A stretch of DNA of 8,649 nt, from assembly GCA_964487555.1 (NCBI GenBank), contig CAZART010000170.1, positions 1-8,649 on the forward strand, given 5' to 3'. The notes beneath the pieces were generated by a model. The model worked only from the letters and a program-made list of their open reading frames with translations, was not told where the DNA came from and ran no database searches. Shown here one piece after another: positions 6,649 to 8,649 of this stretch. Position numbers and translations under genes: made by a program. Source of the stretch: CAZART01 sp964487555 (GTDB lineage Bacteria; Bacteroidota; Rhodothermia; Rhodothermales; VXPQ01). Each line of letters begins with the position of its first letter. Within the stretch, counting starts at the first letter, position 1.

Positions 6649-6935
6649 CAAAATCGAATTGAATAGGGCCCGCACAGCACACCTCCAAACCCTCATCGCA
6701 GCGCACGCCTGCCATCGGGGGTTTGCGTCCTTTATGCGGCCTCGAAGCATTCGGCCACTGCGTCAAGTAAAGGAAAGAACGGTCGCGAACCTCGCCGGCT
6801 CGCGCGGCGTGCCCTTCATCAGGCCGGCAGTCTTCGCAGTCGTCCGGCCTTCCGTCGAACTACCCTTCCCCAGACGGAGCCCACCCATCGCGCTCAACCG
6901 CCGGCGTCTGCCGCTCGGCCGGACCGGTGAGCGCC
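6649..6935. other. Gene-free stretch downstream of the F420-reductase-like gene
   Basis: About 290 bp with no credible gene. A plus-strand frame from 6644 runs through it into the antisense of the reductase, but it shows no domain and no ribosome binding site. It contains a 7-bp inverted repeat CAAACCC/GGGTTTG (6686-6692, 6719-6725) and the hairpin listed separately at 6821-6850. Confidence 0.5.
6821..6850 (-). terminator. 7-bp GC hairpin after the reductase gene
   Basis: AGGCCGG (6821-6827) and CCGGCCT (6844-6850) are perfect inverted arms with a 16-nt loop. They lie about 90 nt past the reductase stop on the minus strand. No U-run follows, so factor-independent termination is doubtful. Confidence 0.3.
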
Positions 6936-7538
6936 TTACGCGCTTCGCCGTCGCACCGCGAATCCGAAATTCGGCCCCCATCCCTGCTTGTAGGCCTGGT
7001 TGATCCACAAGAGCGCCATGGCCTCGAGGTTTCTCGCCAGAATCAACGGGCCGCAATCCATCACCTGAAAGCCGACGGCTTCGGCGAGTGAGGCGACGGT
7101 CTGCTTCGCGCCGGCATCGTTCCCGCAGAGCGGCATAACGAGCGGACCGTCCGGATACGCTGGATCGGCCATGTTGGCGGAGCCCGTCGTGTTGAAGGCC
7201 TTCACAACGCGGGCCTCGGGGGCGACCTCCTGGATTTGCTCGGCGTTCGAGGGGCCGGGCCGCGGCGTGAAATCGGACGTGATCGCGTTCGTGCAATCCA
7301 GCAGAATTTTGCCGGAGAGATCACCCAGTCCGCGGACGAGCTCCTCCACGGCCGCCCCCGGAACGGCGAGAACGATCAGGTCCGCCTCCGCGGCGGCCGC
7401 ATCCGGCAGGACGGCCCTCGTATCGAGATCCACGTCGTCCGGCGACCGCGAGCCGACGACGACGTCATGTTCCGTTTCGAGAAAGCGGCGAGCCAGCACG
7501 TTGCCGACGTTTCCGGTTCCGATGATAGCGATGCGCAT
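6936..7538 (-). CDS. NADPH-dependent F420 reductase-like Rossmann protein
   Basis: Predicted NAD(P)-binding oxidoreductase of 200 aa. It begins with a classic dinucleotide motif, G7-T-G9-N-V-G12. G29-S30-R31 after the second strand is the usual 2'-phosphate pocket, so NADPH is likely. LIVLAVPGAAVEELV (about 53-67) and KAFNTTGSANMADP are typical of the family named for F420:NADPH oxidoreductase. The C-terminal LLWINQAYKQGWGPNFGFA segment matches the many bacterial members, most of which come from species without proven F420, so the electron partner is unknown. Start: ATG at 7538 puts the first beta-strand directly at the N-terminus; the frame extends 22 codons further up to 7604 but that part is unlike the family. 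No clear Shine-Dalgarno. It follows the mntA/hepT remnant on the same strand and may now be read from that module's promoter (inference). Confidence 0.87.
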   Translation of the reverse strand: MRIAIIGTGNVGNVLARRFLETEHDVVVGSRSPDDVDLDTRAVLPDAAAAEADLIVLAVPGAAVEELVRGLGDLSGKILLDCTNAITSDFTPRPGPSNAEQIQEVAPEARVVKAFNTTGSANMADPAYPDGPLVMPLCGNDAGAKQTVASLAEAVGFQVMDCGPLILARNLEAMALLWINQAYKQGWGPNFGFAVRRRSA

Positions 7539-7639
7539 GGGACTTCGTGCGTTTGACCGATATCCGACTTGATGATCCGACCCCACCGGGTGGGCTCGCA
7601 GCACGAATGATTCCGAATGCCCGGAGTGTTGGCCGACCG

Positions 7640-7759
7640 ATCCAACGTACGCAATTCGACCGCGAAGTTGAAGCCGACGGCGCCGACGTCCTCCTCCTCG
7701 ATACGGTGAAGGCTATGCTCGATCGCCACGACCTTATTCGTGAGGACGTCATCGACCAT
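7640..7759 (-). pseudogene. hepT: HepT-like HEPN toxin remnant, internally deleted
   Basis: The ATG at 7759 lies inside the end of mntA (11-nt overlap), the normal arrangement of antitoxin and HEPN toxin in type VII modules. The first 24 residues (MVDDVLTNKVVAIEHSLHRI and a few acidic residues) match the start of HepT proteins. Intact HepT is about 130-140 aa with a central helical bundle and a C-terminal RNase motif R-x4-H-x-Y. Here the frame jumps at once to VGFNFAVELRTLD (28-40), which resembles the C-terminal VGFRNxAVHxYxxLD block with R, H and Y missing. After residue 40 similarity ends, and the frame runs without its own stop into the antisense-free reading of the reductase gene (stop at 7376). 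I infer loss of about 70 codons plus the catalytic residues. The N-terminal match is firm; the C-terminal alignment is tentative. Confidence 0.6.
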
Positions 7760-8201
7760 AGATGCGCCCTCGGCGATGAACGTGCTCGAGCAGGGCCGCA
7801 CGCTCCTCGTTGAGGAGAGCGTAGGCGGAGAGCGTCTGCATCTCGAAACGGTGCCGTACGACCGGTTCCTTTTCGAAAAGCACCGATCCGGTGGTCACGA
7901 CCTGCATGCGCATCACGGTCGATGCCGAATGGAGATCGACGACGTCCACGTCGGAGCGGAGCCGAACCGACAGCTCCTCCTGCACGCTCCAACGGGTCTC
8001 CGGCGAGAGCGGCTCCGGCGAGAGGATTCCCACGCCGACGTCGCTCTCGCGGTGAACAATACCCTTTGCGTGCGAACCGAAAAGATAAGCCGCCTGAAGT
8101 GTTGGAACGGCAGTGTTAAGCACTTCGAGAATCATCTCGCGACGACTCGCGTCGAGGCGAGATCTCCCCTCTCCGTCTACTATCGATTCGGATGCCTTCA
8201 T
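7749..8201 (-). CDS. mntA: MntA-type minimal nucleotidyltransferase antitoxin, active site altered
   Basis: Small nucleotidyltransferase of 150 aa from type VII toxin-antitoxin systems, in which MntA adenylylates a tyrosine of HepT to silence its RNase. The family motif G-S-x10-D-x-D is seen as G42-S43, D54 and then G56: the second catalytic Asp is Gly. The third carboxylate region DVDVVDL (84-90) is kept. The C-terminus with TLSAYALLNEERAALLEHV and RGRIYG is typical of the family, so the protein is full length. The first ATG (8201) is preceded immediately by GGAG, closer than ideal; M23 (8135) is an alternative start that still keeps the whole domain. The hepT remnant overlaps its end. With Asp56 missing and the toxin broken, it is probably an inactive leftover. 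Confidence 0.87.
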   Translation of the reverse strand: MKASESIVDGEGRSRLDASRREMILEVLNTAVPTLQAAYLFGSHAKGIVHRESDVGVGILSPEPLSPETRWSVQEELSVRLRSDVDVVDLHSASTVMRMQVVTTGSVLFEKEPVVRHRFEMQTLSAYALLNEERAALLEHVHRRGRIYGR

Positions 8202-8345
8202 CTCCGAATATACGCACGGCGCCCCGCCACGTTGCCAGCACTCGTTCTGGAAGACCTGACCGGTCTCGATCTCCCGGTCGCTTTCGCGTTCGCTCGTTTT
8301 ATCTTAACGTGAAGTGCAGTTCGTGGTCGTCCTGGCGCAGATAAA
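8202..8345. promoter_or_regulatory. Divergent promoter region between mntA and the GIY-YIG gene
   Basis: The two flanking genes point away from each other across 144 bp, so promoters for both should lie here, but no convincing pair of boxes could be assigned. TTTTATCT (8297-8304) and AGATAAAA (8339-8346) form a perfect 8-bp inverted repeat whose right arm reaches the first base of the GIY-YIG start codon. A second inverted repeat, GACCGG/CCGGTC, lies at 8258-8263 and 8274-8279. Confidence 0.45.
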
Positions 8346-8649
8346 ATGACATCAAAACGCGGATCATCCCGAAACACGCGCGACAGGACGTTCCACGTCT
8401 ATGTCATCCGCCTGGCCGACGAAGTACTCATGAGACGCAAGTTCCGGATGGCGAATCCGGACTACGTCGAGGGCAGGCCTTGCGCCTACGTCGGTATGAC
8501 GGGGTGGACGCCGGAGAGGCGGTTCGAGGCGCACCTGAACGGCTACAAGTCCTCCAGCTACGTCACGAAGTACGGCCGCGAGCTCATGCCGCGCATCTAC
8601 GAAGCGCTCAACCCGATGACGTACGACGAGGCCGTCCAGGAAGAAAAGC
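8346..8649 (+). CDS. GIY-YIG-like nuclease-domain protein, cut by the window end
   Basis: The first 101 residues are present and the frame is still open at the edge. The core resembles a GIY-YIG endonuclease fold: V18-Y19-V20 stands for GIY, Y48-V49-G50 for YIG, then MTGWTPERRFEAH supplies the conserved Arg (R58 or R59) and H63, and acidic residues near E95-E100 are candidates for the metal-binding Glu. The spacing between the two tripeptides is about 27 residues, longer than in classic members, and includes RKFRMANPDYVEG. The later NPMTYDEA motif recurs in a family of small stand-alone hypothetical proteins. The cellular role is unknown to me; no restriction or homing context is visible. Start: the frame is closed by TGA at 8310-8312 and ATG 8346 is the first start after it; no Shine-Dalgarno is clear. 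Confidence 0.83.
   Translation, partial: MTSKRGSSRNTRDRTFHVYVIRLADEVLMRRKFRMANPDYVEGRPCAYVGMTGWTPERRFEAHLNGYKSSSYVTKYGRELMPRIYEALNPMTYDEAVQEEK

Noticed and set aside
6448..6750. Minus-strand frame of 100 codons across the repeat patch
   Set aside because: It encodes the inverted repeats themselves, has no recognisable domain and no convincing ribosome binding site.
7539..7604. N-terminal extension of the reductase to an ATG at 7604
   Set aside because: The Rossmann motif normally begins within a few residues of the start, as it does from 7538; the extension is a read-through of the hepT remnant region in another frame.

Overview
The window is a GC-rich bacterial chromosomal segment with eight protein-coding loci I can support, six of them on the minus strand. 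Gene content (cytosolic GH15 glycosidase, archaeal-type glucose dehydrogenase, Fe-S GMC dehydrogenase, HtrA-type protease without a leader, type VII toxin-antitoxin remnant) fits a free-living heterotroph of a phylum such as Rhodothermota/Bacteroidota, Gemmatimonadota or Acidobacteriota. I cannot choose between these from the sequence. No rRNA, tRNA, CRISPR array or intact insertion sequence was seen.

Layout, left to right. Positions 1-168 are non-coding as far as can be told and hold two perfect tandem duplications (21 bp x 2 and 14 bp x 2), just ahead of a plus-strand GMC oxidoreductase (169-1857). This faces a minus-strand pair with a 30-nt gap: an archaeal-type glucose 1-dehydrogenase (4844-3798) followed by a GH15 glucoamylase/trehalase-like hydrolase (3767-1941). 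The pair looks like an operon in which GH15 releases glucose from an alpha-glucoside and the dehydrogenase oxidises it to gluconolactone. The convergent GMC enzyme carries the cysteine pattern of the Fe-S glucose/gluconate dehydrogenase alpha subunits, so all three genes may serve sugar oxidation. Upstream on the minus strand is a single-PDZ HtrA/DegP-type serine protease without a signal peptide (5976-4966).

A gap of almost 1 kb (about 5980-6935) has no convincing gene. Its centre (6420-6648) is a patch of repeated, mostly inverted copies of a GTATTACGTTTT motif around a region of nested hairpins. It could be a small non-autonomous mobile element or a cluster of operators.

The right part is a minus-strand run: an MntA-type nucleotidyltransferase antitoxin (8201-7749) that has lost one catalytic Asp, an overlapping HepT toxin remnant that is internally deleted (7759 to about 7640), and a Rossmann-fold NADPH:F420-reductase-like protein (7538-6936). 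This reads as a decayed MntA/HepT (type VII) module fused onto the upstream region of the reductase gene. The window ends inside a plus-strand GIY-YIG-like protein (8346 onward), divergent from mntA.

The most unusual signals are the decayed type VII module, the repeat-built element at 6420-6648, the tandem repeats before the GMC gene, and a hairpin that would bury the ribosome binding site and start codon of the glucose dehydrogenase mRNA.
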